Assembly: GCF_000764305.2 (NCBI RefSeq)
Contig: NW_025943941.1
Span: forward strand, 248,001 to 312,000
Length of the DNA: 64,000 nt
Source of the DNA: Hyalella azteca
Taxonomy: Eukaryota; Arthropoda; Malacostraca; Amphipoda; Hyalellidae
Direction: 5' to 3'
This document shows, piece by piece, positions 30,496-44,242 of the stretch. Under the pieces are notes generated by a model. The model ran no database searches. It saw only the letters and a list, made by a program, of their open reading frames with translations, and was not told the DNA's origin. The first letter of the stretch is position 1, and each line of letters begins with the position of its first letter. The translations under genes and the position numbers were made by a program.

Positions 30496-33400
30496 TCTTC
30501 GGTGCGGTCGAATTGCTGTGTGGAGATTGCGGTGTCATATCCACGAATCATGGGTGCCGTATGCGGGTGTGGGGGAAATGCTCACAAGTTGTGATGGTCA
30601 AACATCGTTGTCGATGCGACAGTCGAGGTGCCTACGACCACAATAACCGCCGCCCTTAACTGCCCTTATCACGAACCCAGAATTGCAAAATAGGAATTAC
30701 AGCATCCGCCCACCCACCCTTTTTTTTGGTCGTTGCCTTCTCTAATTTGATGTTCCCCTTCCCCTTCCTTGTTCGGTATTGACTTGGACTAGTGAAATAA
30801 ATGAATTTTTTCGTTAAAATGAGTAGAAAAAATTAGACTTTTCATGAGACTTTAGAAAAGAGTTTGACTTTTGAATGAAATTCAGTGATAGGCATTTAAC
30901 AATAAAAGAGGCATATAATAGCCTTCTCAAGACGTGCTCGGCAATATGAACGCTTAACACGGACGCTATAGCCCTCTATTGCTCGTTTATTGTTAAAATT
31001 GTTCAGATTTTATGAGTAGCAGGTGATCACTAAACTTGAAATGACCAGTTAAAACAGCAAAATTTCCGGTTATAACATTCATTTGGGTAACGTGCGTCTT
31101 TTCCGTTTGGGTAACGTGTGTCTAAAGAAAATTTTTAGGCTGTGCGAGGGGGGTTGCTTAAATTGGACTCAGTCCTGGAGAAGAAAGCATCCCGAGGGGG
31201 ACATTTATTTCAGGAGTGGAGACCCGCGCAGAATTTCACTTGTTCTTTTGTTCGACGGACGCGGACGCAATGTCAAGATTCTTCGTACGTTGCGATTTAC
31301 GGATCCGGTGTATTGACTGGGGAGTTGAATGAGATGACAAGATTCAACGACTCGTGCAAAAGTTCCTCTCATCAACACATCATTAGCAGATTAACAGCGC
31401 CTGGCCATCAGCTAGTCAACTCACACCGATAAGAAAATCATCATTTTCTATATGCGTGCCGGTGATATGTTATCTGACCATGGTGTAAACAATAAACGAG
31501 TTTTAACAGCCAATGGTTTGCTTTCCATTTCGAAGTGGGTTTTGATTTCAAGCAAAGTGAAAAATTTATGAAGTGCCAAAACATAGCACGTATTTCATCC
31601 GCGAAAGCGTGAATTAACGTTTGTGGCAAGATGGGTATTCCAGTTTGCGGTATTACGGCGCTTTGACTTTAATGTAATGAAGGTATGCCGAGTTTGTGGA
31701 TTGTTTCAAACTATCAAGCTAAATCAACGACCACAAATTTCATGCGAAAATACAATATTTTCTACCATAACTTAGGGATAATTTATTCCCTTCTTAAACG
31801 GAGTCGACTGTCAAGGTGAAACAAATTCTTCAATGATAATATGAGCTGTATTAATCGTTGATGAATATTGAATATTGATGAATTGTCAGTGCTATTTATT
31901 ATCAGATGAATATTGATAAATATTACGAGACTATTGTTAAACTTGATATGGCCTTCAATAAAAGATGGACTTTAAACCAACATTTAGCTCTTTTCTTGAC
32001 TATTTAAATTGAACGGCGCATTATAATTATTGGCGGCTGTCAAGAGACCGATGATAAAGCGACAATATAAAGCAACGATGATATTTGAATTAATGAATTT
32101 CTGAAAATCAACGGAGCCTGAGACCCACGCTCGATAAGAACTGCAGCGACGACTTTCGGTGTCGCGCGCTCGACACGTCTCACAATAATTGTAGATACCA
32201 TGTTTTTGGAAAAATTAAATCTCAGTTTTTTATGAAACATAGTCCTTATTCTAATCAATACGGATGATAAGTAATTATACGGCCGTCATTTAATGAATAT
32301 ATCAATATTTTTCATTTTTTTATTCGAATTTATTTTCAAGTATGCGCAAAATTTTTTTTAGTTATCCATCAGCACTATCCCGGTACTCCAAACCTAGCGT
32401 TTTTACGTATATAATTAATCTGGCATTAGCATGACTAATTTTCAAAAGACTACTACTGAACTGATGACACTATACATATATTTATTTGCATCTCAGAACT
32501 CAAATGTATTTCTGTTTATCGCAATAACTTTCATCCATTGCACTTTAAACTGATCCAGGTACGGTTATTTCTGGGCACTCGCATTTGGGGCATTCGCTTC
32601 CACACGTGTCACATTCCACATTTTTCTATCATTTTTTTCGAATTTGTTCCCATCATTTTCTTACATATCCCATAATTTTTCCTCCAATTAAGAACTGAAT
32701 TCATGTGCTAAATTTTCTCTTTCGCGTAACGTTGAATTTTTTTACCACCAAGATCTCATCTTTTTACACCTTTTTTCAGCCTCTATCATTCGACTCACAA
32801 ACCTACTGATAATATGCCCTTTATTTTACCTCAGGCAGTAAGCCATGCTTTTTCAACCCTATCCAACAATCCACCTTTCTTCTCTCGTCCTTCCTTGACA
32901 CCCCACATTTCTTTTCCCCAAAAGCCTGCCCGGTTTCCCCTACCCGCGGATGTCATTCCGCACATTTACATTAAGATGCGGGCACGCGTCCGTCATCCGC
33001 AGCTCCGTGGCTTCCACAAGCCAGAAATGCTGTCTCCTCAGGCCGGTCCTGATTTGCTGCAGTCAATAACATTTGCATAAACAACACGGGCGACAACCAC
33101 GGATATCTCTACTTCATGTACATTTTCATGGATAACAGGAAATATTTGAGAACTTTATTCTGTGATGCCTTCATTTTGTGATTATATGTTTAAGTGATAC
33201 ATTGCAAGGGCTTCCCTTTGGCTATCATTTATTTATCTGCGATATGTATGTAATTTTGCATTTTTATTGGAGACTTTGCGTATCATCAAACGCGCTGCTT
33301 ATGTTCACAAATTACCATGCGATAAGGAACGATGCTGGCTGGCGATGATTGACCCATCCGTATCAATCATAAATTATATTAAATATGAAATCACCGATAA

Positions 33401-34540
33401 TTTTACTGCAGTATTCACTCACAATGTCTACTTTACCAATTATTTCGCAACCCGGTTTCAGTTGTTGGATTCACCGATGAAGAAACAGCACTGCTCATGA
33501 AAAGGACTTATGCGGTTCGTTTTCACTTCATTTATTTGAAGCTTTCGTTTTAAAATATGCTTCAAATATTTCATTGATTGATTTAACAGCTCCATAACCG
33601 TGAAATAGCTGTTACTTCTATGCTGTTAAACGAGCAGGAAGTGACAGAATTAGGCAGGACACCAGCACACAGATGCTGTCACACGCAGAGGCTCTTGGAA
33701 AGTGTCAAAAGTTCCTGTAGACATAAGAGGGAAAAATTGTTATGCCGTTCGGTGCGGGCTCTCAATGCGAGGCCATAATATGTTCTAGTCAACCACTTCA
33801 CACTCGAGTACATTCATCAGCATCTCAATACACTAATGTTCATACTGCATGATATTAAAAACACTTTAAAATAGATATTTTGCTGCATCAAAATTACCCT
33901 CTACAAACTATCACACTAAAACTTGACTTTCAATTATATATATTGGATAATTGATCTTGGAACCAATTGGACTCTTAAATATTCGATTCGCTACTTATGC
34001 TGTGTGTATTTAAGAGTAATAAATTCTTGATTTAATATATCTCTGTACTAATTTTAGAATAAATATTCTCAAGCAAAGCCAGAAATGTAAGATCAAAACA
34101 ATGCAATTAATCTGTGATCGTAAATCGACTAACTACCCTGTGACCATTCTTTCGCAATTTTATTGCTGGTTTCATTTGAGTGTCAAAAGGTAATATCAAC
34201 AACTTTTTAAAAGTTATTTAATGTTATCCTCGTGAATTTTTCCATCACTGTTTTAACTGAACTCTTGTCATTATCATCACGCTAGTTATCCACCGTACCA
34301 CCGCCTTATAATCAAATCATTCTCACTTACGTTGGAGAAATTCCACGTCCAAGCTTTTGCAGAAAATGTTTTTCACTCGAGTTGAAGAAATGCATATCCA
34401 AGTTTTTATTAACAACATCATCCGCACACATCAACACATGAGATATACGAGTACGTGATATGCCTGCCTCCGTAACTCTATAGCCATCCGCTCTTCTCTC
34501 TAATGCTGCACAAATTTGCCCGCGATATTGTGACGATGGA
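30496..34540. other. Gene-poor AT-rich stretch
   Basis: No exon, transposon or array is supported. Scattered GATAAG words occur near 31427. The moderately open frame at 32814-33080 is pyrimidine-rich and has no domain. Confidence 0.4.
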
Positions 34541-34544
34541 AAGG

Positions 34545-34690
34545 AAATGAAGTGCGTTATAAAAACCAGAAATAAGTGCGTTGTAAAAACGGGAAATACG
34601 AGCGTTATAAAAACGGGAAATAAGAGCGTTATAAAAACGGGAAATAACAGCGTTATGAAAACGGAAAATAAGAGCGTTGTGTAAACTGTA
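34545..34690. repeat. 22-bp minisatellite, about six copies
   Basis: Units read GCGTTATAAAAACGGGAAAT plus AA/AC/AG variants. The open frame on the other strand (repeated FPVFITLL) is an artefact of the array. Confidence 0.9.
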
Positions 34691-35865
34691 AACGAAGAAT
34701 AAAAGAATGCGAAGCGGCGGCTCACTACCCGTTTGTCAAGTTTAATTCCCGGTAGTTTATACGCTTGTGAAAATGGGGCTTTTTCATTTACCTTGCCAAA
34801 TTATATTCTACTTCAACGACCATATATTTTCTGTCAATTTAACTGTTGAGTATAGTTATATTCATTTCGCTTTCATTAGGTAAATGAAAGCGAAAAAAGG
34901 TAAAATTTTGCCGAAATTTTACCCAATTCAACATGATGCCACATGGTACCCTTATCATTTCAACATGCATGCAGCAGCAAAAAACACAACAATGCTCTAC
35001 GGTGGCCAATTGCTCTCAGTGATCAAATATCGACGGCTGTAACTTCAGGAACGACCGACGTAACTTATCGCATTGCTCCACTTATTTGTTTGCGTGTACT
35101 TTAACGGTGCCTGAAACTGGGGAGGCGATTCTAAAGTTATCGGCCTATGAATAAGTTCAACATAAGTTTCAACTCGATGAAGTTGAATCTACCTGCGTTT
35201 GAGTTTAATGAACTCAGTGTACTATGTACAGTATGTTAGATTTTTTGTCGTACAATGGAGTTACATATAATGTTTCTATAATATGTTGGGTATTTTTTAC
35301 AACAATATATTTGTTGCTCACAAATTTACATTATAGAGTACATTATGACTTCATTTTTGGCTTATCTATAATTTTTCTAGTTTTCATGTCATTATATTCC
35401 TCGGAAGAACTTTCAATTTGCACAATCCTATCACATGGTATGTTATCTTCTAAGATTAAATGCCGAAAAAATAATGCTTTCTCTTTTACTGGAAAAATTA
35501 CAGGATATATATACAGAATTTCATCTCTATAAACAGGATTTTATTTATCGCTGTAGGATCCAGCATCCCTGTGAATTCATGAATTTGAAATAATTTCTCT
35601 TGAAATAAAATAAAAGGAATTCTTCGTTGAGACTTTCAGAGGAACCGTAGCTCAAATAATTCAGCGTATTCAGCGTCAGCACGAATGTTCAGTATCATTC
35701 AGTCAGTCAGCAGCATCATTCGACAACCGTGCTACCGAGTAGCACGCTACTTATTCAAGTATTTCTATAGCGTAGCAGATCGTCTAACACCTTTTGTAAG
35801 TAGCGTTCAATAATTTTTAGCAGTTTCGGCGTATACATTTATGTCGTGGGAAAATGAATTGATGT

Positions 35866-36425
35866 TAGAAAGGTCAAAATTGTCAACCAGAATTTTTATA
35901 ATTGATAACCGCACTGCAATCCAACACGTTAAATTCACCACATATTAGTACCATTTCTAACACATAAAATTGTCAGGTGAACTTTACACACACTTGGAGG
36001 TGCGAAAAAATGCACTACATTTTATATTGTATAATTACACCGATGATGTCAACTCCAAGGAAGGGCCTGGAATGTCTCAAGTGATGCGTGCAACATTCGC
36101 AGTGAAGGAGCGTGAAGGAAGCCACACTTCATTATTAAAAATGAAATGATGTTTGAAATGTCAAAATTGTCAACCAGAATTTATATAGCTGAAAACCGCC
36201 CTGCAATCAAACACGTAATATATTCACCACATTTTAGTACCATTTCTAACACATAAACTTGTCAGGTGAACTTTACACACACTTGGAGGTGCGAAAAAAT
36301 GCATTACATTTTATATTGTATAATTACACCGATGATGTAAACCCCAAGGTAGTGCCTGAAATGTCTCAAGTGATGCGTGCAACATTCGTGTTGAAGGAGC
36401 GTGAAGGAAGCCACACTTCATTATT
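35866..36425. repeat. Direct tandem duplication (period about 287 bp)
   Basis: Copy 1 is about 35866-36150, copy 2 about 36153-36425. Shared landmarks are GTCAACCAGAATTT, CACATTTTAGTACCATTTCT, TTGTCAGGTGAACTTTACAC and TGATGCGTGCAACATTCG. An open frame (36259-36522) spans copy 2, but copy 1 does not keep a matching frame, so coding is doubtful. Confidence 0.9.
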
Positions 36426-36429
36426 GCGT

Positions 36430-39400
36430 GTGACATTCTCAGGTATGCGGGCGCTGCGTGAGAAGATTTCGTCTCAGGAGTTGCCTGCTTCTCGCGCTCA
36501 TTGCGCCCAGACATTTTATTGATGCTCTGACATTTCGGAGCCTTGCACCTAATGGGATGATCTTTCATTCGTGTCTACTTCACTATACAGAGTTTTGCTA
36601 ATTGCCTCTGAGAAACTTTAGATTATTAGTATCGTTGTAAATATTAAAATCGTAATTAACGTCCTGATATAAGAAATTGTTCCAGTGCGACCTGACTGTT
36701 TAGTTACTCACAGCACGTGAGCAGAGACCGAGTGAACAAAGAAAATATTTTTGAGAAAGTTCTGTCCAGAATAGTTACGAGTTCGTAACTCTGTCTGCCA
36801 ATATCTGAAGGCTTTTCAAACTAAACCCATCAATCACAGACGAGAAATCAGTCGCTACGTGTACTTGAAATGCTACGCGTAGTTTTGATAGCGTTACGTT
36901 AACAGTACTAAAGTTAGCGACTGCAATAAAGTCGTCATTTATGGGGGAAAATGATTCTGCAGCGCATTATATTCCAAGAACTAGTTTTGAGCTGCAGGCA
37001 ATCTTTTCCTATGTGATCTCTCAAGTCATATTATACAATACTTGGCTTTATAAATTTCGTGTAAAACTTTTGAGCGGCCGTTTCACTTTCCATCCATGCA
37101 TCTCTAAATATATACTTCATATGCCTACAGAAAACTTCTTCTGGATTTTCGCAGAATTATTTTCGTATTCGATTAATCATATATGATGTCACGTACAGTA
37201 TAATTCATCGTTCATTTCAGTGTTTGCAAAGGTTACAAGTGTAATTGACAGGTTTAGCAAAATGATTTTATGAAAAATTAACAATGACCTTTCGAAGTAA
37301 TCCATCTAAATTAAAATGTCGTAAAAGTTAGTATACTGAGGGAATCATGAACAATTTTTTTGACGCATGATGAATTTTGGGAAGTACACAATAATTTTTT
37401 TTGTGTTTATCACAACGGAGATGAATAAAAACTTAAACTGTGCATGCAATTGAAGAAAAAATTTTAGGGTCCCCAATTTTATGTAATTATTAGTAGAAAG
37501 TTTCTTCACACAATAATTAATGACATCCGAAATTAGGACGGCCAAACATCGGTCATAAAGTATGCGCATTTACCGAAAACGTCTGAGGCATTTATATTCA
37601 TTTAGGCTATTGTTAGATTACGTCGACTTTTCATTTGACTGAGAACCTTTAAAGGAATTTAGTTGTTTCTTCGAACGAAAGCTCGCTCAGATTTACGCTT
37701 TTTTTAAATTTTTTGAAAGGTGTTCCATTGTTTTATTATTTTTCTATAAAATATTAGTTTTAGTATCTTCCCCTTTTTCGGTCTTAGTATTTTTTTTAAT
37801 TGCAGCTCCCGCATCACCAGTTCGGTTCATATAATTAGTATCAAATGTATTGCTATCTTTAAACATTATTTTATTTTAGCTCACACAATGTACCTATGCT
37901 CTCGCCGACTATTAGTTAAACTTCAGTCGATGGTCAACTCTATTACAATGCTATTTGTTAATTTGGCTTTTGATTATTTTCTGCGCGTTTCAATGAAACG
38001 GAAAATTTTTTAAATGAATTAAATCTGGAAGAATGATTAAATATTAAATCTGAACCAGTGATATAAAAAATAATTAACTAGAACCATCACACGTATACAT
38101 TCACTGATCACCTGCAAAAATGAATTCCACAATTTCACATCATTTTTATTCAGCAAAAATCTGCTGGAAATTTCTTAACACTTCGCGGAAGCACAAGCTT
38201 CCAAATCTTGCTGGTTATCCTCAATATAATTTCAATGCTGCAGCGTTCGTTCAGCTCTCACCGTCACGTAGGAGGGATTTGCTGTGCAAGCTCCTGCGTG
38301 GCACTGGTAGCGTGTAAGTGCCAGAATTTGGAGTATGGGTGCCAAGGCATGGAATGTCGGTGCCAAGTCTGAAGTATTGAGGCCAGGGACTGGTTTGTTG
38401 GTGCGCTTGTGTCAGTACTATTAATGAAGAAATATATTACTCAATACTCACTGCAGTGAGTGACAGAGAGCGCATTTTCTCGTCGACGAAAACGTGAAGT
38501 CACGGATGGACAGACAGACAGACGAACGGACAGACGGACATGGCCAGCACATTAGCGCCTTCTTTTCCAAAAATGAGAAAATGCACTAAAAACTTATGCC
38601 AAGAATTGCCATGCTGCTGTCAGGTTATAATGGGTGTCTTACCATTGACCGTTGTCTATGATCAGACATAAAATTTCTAAAAACAAAATGAAATAACAAA
38701 ATTATTTCTAGAAGATATCAATGTACGCAGAACTTGGAACATTTGACTCCTTGTAGAAACAAATTTCTCAATCCTTCGCACTGAAGCGATTTGAAAGGTA
38801 AACTCTTGGTTGATATATGAGCTTATCAGCCATGAACGGCGGTGGCGGAAAACAAGCTTAACATTCTGGGCGTCCTGTCGCGGCTTATCTACAGCGTCCG
38901 TACCCACCAGCTCGTTCGTATTTCAGTCAGCTGATGCGATGACACTTCTGAACATGAGACGGGGACATCTGCTACAAATCTTATATGGGCATCGCAGCAG
39001 TGAATATGAGCATAAAGCAAAGCAAACCTTATATGCTTTGTGTAGCAGTGAATATGAGCATAAAGTGAAGCATTTTCATTCAACGCCAATCATTCAATTC
39101 AACGCCAATCATTTTTTACTTGAATAAATTACTTTCATTCAACGGGAATATTATATAATGCCATGAACAGAGAGTCGAAAGCTTACACGATTTTTGGCAT
39201 TTAGGCATATGTTATAAATCCAAAATTGATGGTCATTTCAAATCATTTCTGAGTCGAAGGAAAATTTCGATCCCACCAGCTCAGCTTTTTGTTGCCAACG
39301 CAATTGCGATTTAGCATTTCTGAATTGAATTTAGCGACTAGTTTGTGCGTAAAAAAAAACTTCGACCAGCATGTAAATAGTATTCTTTAATGAAATTCTA

Positions 39401-42400
39401 AATTCATTGGAATGCCAGGTTCCAGCGTTAAATTGCACCAACGCCAATCATTTTAGCATGAAAATAGAAAAATTTTCCATTCGCAAATCGTTTATCCTTG
39501 GCCGTAACTGGTGTTGGCTCAAGAACGTCGGGCCATTGCCTGGGTTTAATCAGTTGTGTTGTACCTTGAAATTGCAGCGCTAATTGCACTTGAATGCCTC
39601 GAGGATCCGTGGCTTTCAAGATGATATTGAAGCCGGTCTCCATCCTACTGTTGTCGGCAAGATCTAATGAAAATTTAAACAGATTTTTGTGCACATGTTC
39701 ATCAAAGCCTGCATTTGTAAACGACCGGTGGTCTATTTATTATTCTACGATGCAGCTGATCTTACCGGAATTCATTTATTGCAGAGGTTCTTTTTTATCT
39801 TCAATGAAAATACAGATGAAAAAACAATGTATACTATCGTAGAGTAAATGAATGGATAAACTACAAGCAGTTAAGAAAACAAGAACATAAATTGACATTT
39901 CGAACGTTTTCTACATCAATAAAAATACAGCACAAAAACTCACGGACAGAAAACGGCCGAGGAGTGTAAGATAAATTGTGCTGGGAGGATTTGCATGGAA
40001 ATATATAAGAGCTGCGAGACTCTGGTTCTTCGGAACTTCTTATGCAGATAATGCCAGTAAATCTCAGCTAATGTGGCTCCCTCTAGTCCGTCCCGGGCTG
40101 TGATCGCAACACATCTTTTCCTGCCAGGCCCTGAGCTGCCTGCCATCAATCGTTTGGCAAATGGCGGTTGTGATTGCATGTTTTAAACGAACTCGCATAA
40201 TTTTGCGTTTCAATCTACAAATCTTTGGCTAATTTTAATTAATTAATATTATTTATAGTTGTATTGTTAATTTTTTATTGATAGTTAGTTGGATCTGGCA
40301 AAAATTTGCGTTTTAACCCATATTAATCTTTCTTGAAATGATGATTTTGATGGATATTTTTACGGGATGTCGCACAAATTTACAGTTTAATTCACCGATA
40401 TTTCAGTAAATTATGGGGCTGAAGATTATTTGTATGTTATCTTACATATTTTTGCATTTCGACACACTAATTGTTCAAGAAATGAGCGTGATCACTTACT
40501 ATTTTGAGTTTCTAGTTTCTGATATTTCAGTAATTGATCATTTTGATCTTATTTTTTTTATTGGAATCTTATTTGATTTCGCATTTCAACAGAAATACAA
40601 AAATTGGTTATGTTATTTAAGATTGATTGTGAATCACAAATAATTTTGCGCTCCTATAAATTTATCCGAAATTGGCAAAACATTTTTTATAAATTATAGT
40701 GCTGGGTGTTTTAATTTCAAAATTTTTTAGTATTTTTCATGGCTAAATATATATTAAGCAGTAAAACTACTATTGTGCTACACTCGCATTTCTGACTAAC
40801 CCTTGTTTCAACTGCACTGCCGGCAAAAATAATCTTTAAATTGCAACAGAAAAAGCGCGTGGATGAGGAGCAAGGCAGCGTTCTGTTTACATCCACAACT
40901 CGCTAGAAAATACGTCTGACAGCCGCCTTTTTTGTAATTTTGCACGACGAATTCAGTCCGGTAATCTCCCTACTTGAAAATTTATACTTATACCGAGGTG
41001 AGCCGTGCTATACCGTGTACCGTTATACCGAGGTGAGCCGTGCATCGGAAATAAGTTGGCCTACAAAATAACTTCTATTTTTCATTTCGGTATACTAGTT
41101 TGATTTCCATATTATTTCTGAGGAATTAACTTTTGTGAATATATGTAGTTTTATTACAAATCGCCTGATGAGGTGTCGACTATGTTGATCTAATCAGGAG
41201 ATTAATTTTTATAATTGTTTGTGTAGAATGAGATCCTCAAAAACTCGCTTCACGTCACTCATGTCACTAAATAAAGTTTGTTACCTCACTAAAAAAGGCA
41301 GTGTCTTGTGCGGAATTTAAACAATGAAACTGTAATTCCAAACCTACAATTCCAAGCGAGTCATACTTAATTTTAAATGTTTTCATTTTCATATTGTATT
41401 CGTTATTTATTTTTACGGAAAATGCTTAAATTGTTCAGTAAAAATTGCAGCGCGCGATTTTTTACTGTTCTATATTTGCAGTATATCTACACGTCATCCA
41501 TGATCAAGTGTTGAATGCTAGTATAGATATAACCGTCCAGCAAATAATTCCAAGCAAGCGTCAAAATTACGCGAAATGAATCAGAGATAAATTAAATCTA
41601 TTCATCGCAAAAAAAGATCTAGTCTAAAATCTGCAACTTCATGTTACAAAAATATCATTCAATTCTTGATACAAGAGTAATCAAACACTTGCCATGAGAT
41701 TGCCCTCACCACCGTACATAATATTTGACATGCAACACTACACGTACCACCACTCGTATTCATGAACACCGCGCGCTCTGTGGGATCACTTACACTCTAC
41801 ATGGTCTCTGACCGCCTCTACATGATCTCTGACTTACACTCTACATGATCTCTGATCGCCGTGCGTGGATGGACTGGTGCAAGTTCATCAGTAAATTATA
41901 TCTCTAGGAATGTTTCCTTTCTTTTTTAGTGCCTTCTGTCCATTTTCTATTTACACTTGTTATTTCAATAATTTAAAAGTCAAAATCATGGCCAGATTAT
42001 TTTCACAGATTTCGTGCAGTTAGTGCAGTAATAAATACGGTTGACTTCAATGTATCCCAGAATTATTACAAATATATTTAGACTACAGTGATGATTTATT
42101 ATTTTTATTATGAGAAATATCGATAATATTGATGCCTAAGCGTATATTTTTTTCAATAGTTGCTTAGGACTGGGCACATAAATTGAAAAAATCTGTGAAT
42201 TGCTGCTCACACGCTAAATGGGTTGATCAATTGAAAAATTTTTAGCGCGTGTAGGCTAGCAAATTGACCACCTATACCAGTTTGACATGGAAAGTAAGAC
42301 AACCCACAAACTAATCCATGAATTTCACAGTTTTTTACAGTTTTGCTTGTTCTTTCAATAACTGAAAGATTGAGAGGATTTTTTCTTTGTTACTTTGTTA

Positions 42401-42420
42401 TGTGTCCAAAATGACCGACT
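36430..42420. other. Gene-poor stretch
   Basis: Mostly AT-rich unique sequence. It contains an ACAGACAGACGAACGGACAG microsatellite at about 38505-38545, a two-copy AGCAGTGAATATGAGCATAA repeat (about 38996-39065), a two-copy TATACCGAGGTGAGCCGTGC repeat (about 40990-41043) and a CTCTACATGATCTCTGAC repeat (about 41790-41865). One weak exon candidate is listed separately. Confidence 0.45.
39565..39708 (-). CDS. Possible internal exon of an unidentified gene
   Basis: On the minus strand an acceptor-like AAATGCAG (39709-39711 hold the CAG) and a donor CAAG/GTACAAC (donor from 39564) bracket 144 open bases. The frame encodes FDEHVHKNLFKFSLDLADNS and then a segment with KATDPRGIQVQLALQFQ. Composition looks more protein-like than neighbouring frames, and the frame stays open beyond both sites. 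I recognise no family and no partner exon was found, so it may be chance. Confidence 0.22.
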
Positions 42421-42545
42421 GAATGATATGCCTCATGAATGCGATGCTACTCGGCATCATGAATATGATGCTGCTTAACATCATGAATAAGGTGCTCTTC
42501 AGCATCATGAATGCGATGCCCCTTAGCATCATTATTGCGATGTTC
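42420..42545. repeat. 30-bp minisatellite, about four copies
   Basis: Units contain GCATCATGAATGCGATGCT with CTTA/CTCG linkers. The period is a multiple of three, so open frames on both strands are artefacts. Confidence 0.88.
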
Positions 42546-42829
42546 AAAATTAATTGCACATGCATCACCGACGGATGTTTGGCTAGCAGTTCTTTCAGAG
42601 CCTCAATGGATACTTTCATCGGCGACCACCCTTGTTCTTGCCGCCAAATAAAATTAGAATTAAATTATCGCCGGCCAAGCGTCGGCCACCCATTGGCCAC
42701 CTATAACGCGCATATAGTTTTTACAGGAGTTGTTTACTGTTATATAGATGGCAGACATCTTGATTAGCATCAGGGATGCAGGAGCACGGAGTGTGGCTGA
42801 GTATCTCAATGACTTGTTTTTTTTTTCAT

Positions 42830-44242
42830 TTATAAGTGGAATTGAATTTTCATTTAAAAGTCGAGTGGAATTTTCAACTTGTCCAGTATAAATTCATCCC
42901 GTGCAACAAATCTGGTCGATTGGGTTTATTATCGGTTTCGAAAATGTGTTCGGCTATTGCGATAGATATATTAAAACAAATTATTAATTATTAATCTCGA
43001 TTATCGGTCAAACCTCGCGTTATTTTGGAATTGAGTATCTCAAGTAGCACTGAACCACGGTTGATTGACTTCGAGTTAGCATTGAATAGCTCCGAGTTAC
43101 AACTGAGTACTTCTGGATTAGTTTTGGGATTAGAGTCAAAGGTGATTTAGTTTGGGTTACAGTTAAATTATTTTCAATTATGAACGAGTGGTTTCGAATT
43201 TCAGTCGACTTGCTCTGATCAAGTTACAGTATAGCAATTTTGCGTTGCAGTCGGTGGGCTTTAAAATTGAATACTATTTGTCATGCTGTCATCGTTCTAG
43301 AAAAAAATACCTGGAAGTCTTCCATTATCCGACAACAGTAAGAAATTAATTGATCCGAATATTTTTTGCTTGTTTGTATTTTTGATAATTGAACTTTGAA
43401 AAATAAGACTCAAATATAAACCAGAAGCATAAACCAGGCGAGGATTTTCGTGGATACTCGGTTTAAATAATTTGTCCAAGAAAACACTACTTATTAATTC
43501 TAGAGCTTTTCCCTATGAGCGATCTTTTCAGACAACAGTCACTCCAATGACATCGAATAGTTTAGCAATGCAGAACATTAACGAGAAAAATATTCATACA
43601 GAAACACCTGTTAGTTGAATGGTGATCCAGTTGAGCAGAAAAGACTTCAGGAAAAAAATCACAATTTTTAATTCTATTCAAACAAAAATCACAATAAAAT
43701 AGAATTGAAATAAATGTATCTCAAAGTGATCCATTTTATAGATACTTAGTTCATCGTCAAACTATCATCGTCAAACAAATCAAACAAGGGAATATTTCTT
43801 CGTACAAGGTAATGCGTTTGTAGTTGAAAATAACTTTTCTGAATAACTACTGGTTTTGAAAATAATTGATACTCGCCATGGTTAATGACACACAAGTGTA
43901 ATTATGTCTCCACCCTCAAACGAAACAATTTATCCAGCAAACATATGAAACATATACATAGATAAGAAATCGTTTTTGATAGCTATGTCCGGATGAGTAA
44001 TATTTTTGATTAGTTTACATTGCTTTTATTAGAACCGGATGAATTAGATGCAGTAAATATAGCTGGCGACTTGAGCGTCATTGACGATAGCAGGTTAATC
44101 CTGCGTGGCTCGGGAGTTTGTATTGACTATAAAAAGTTTTGCATTAGGACACTATAATATATGGAGACAACGGTATCTAGGATACACAACTCGATGCATA
44201 CTCAGCTCACGATGAACCATAAAAAACAAGAAGTCAATGAAA
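42830..44242. repeat. Duplicated block A (copy 1)
   Basis: Starts at ATAAGTGGAATTGAATTTTC and ends near CTCAGCTCACGATGAACC. It corresponds to block A' (52196-53330) with many indels. It includes a degenerate AGTTACA/GAGTA repeat near 43020-43200. No coding capacity is recognised. Confidence 0.88.

Noticed and set aside
36259..36522. 87-codon plus-strand frame
   Set aside because: It overlaps a tandem duplication whose other copy does not preserve the frame; no domain seen.
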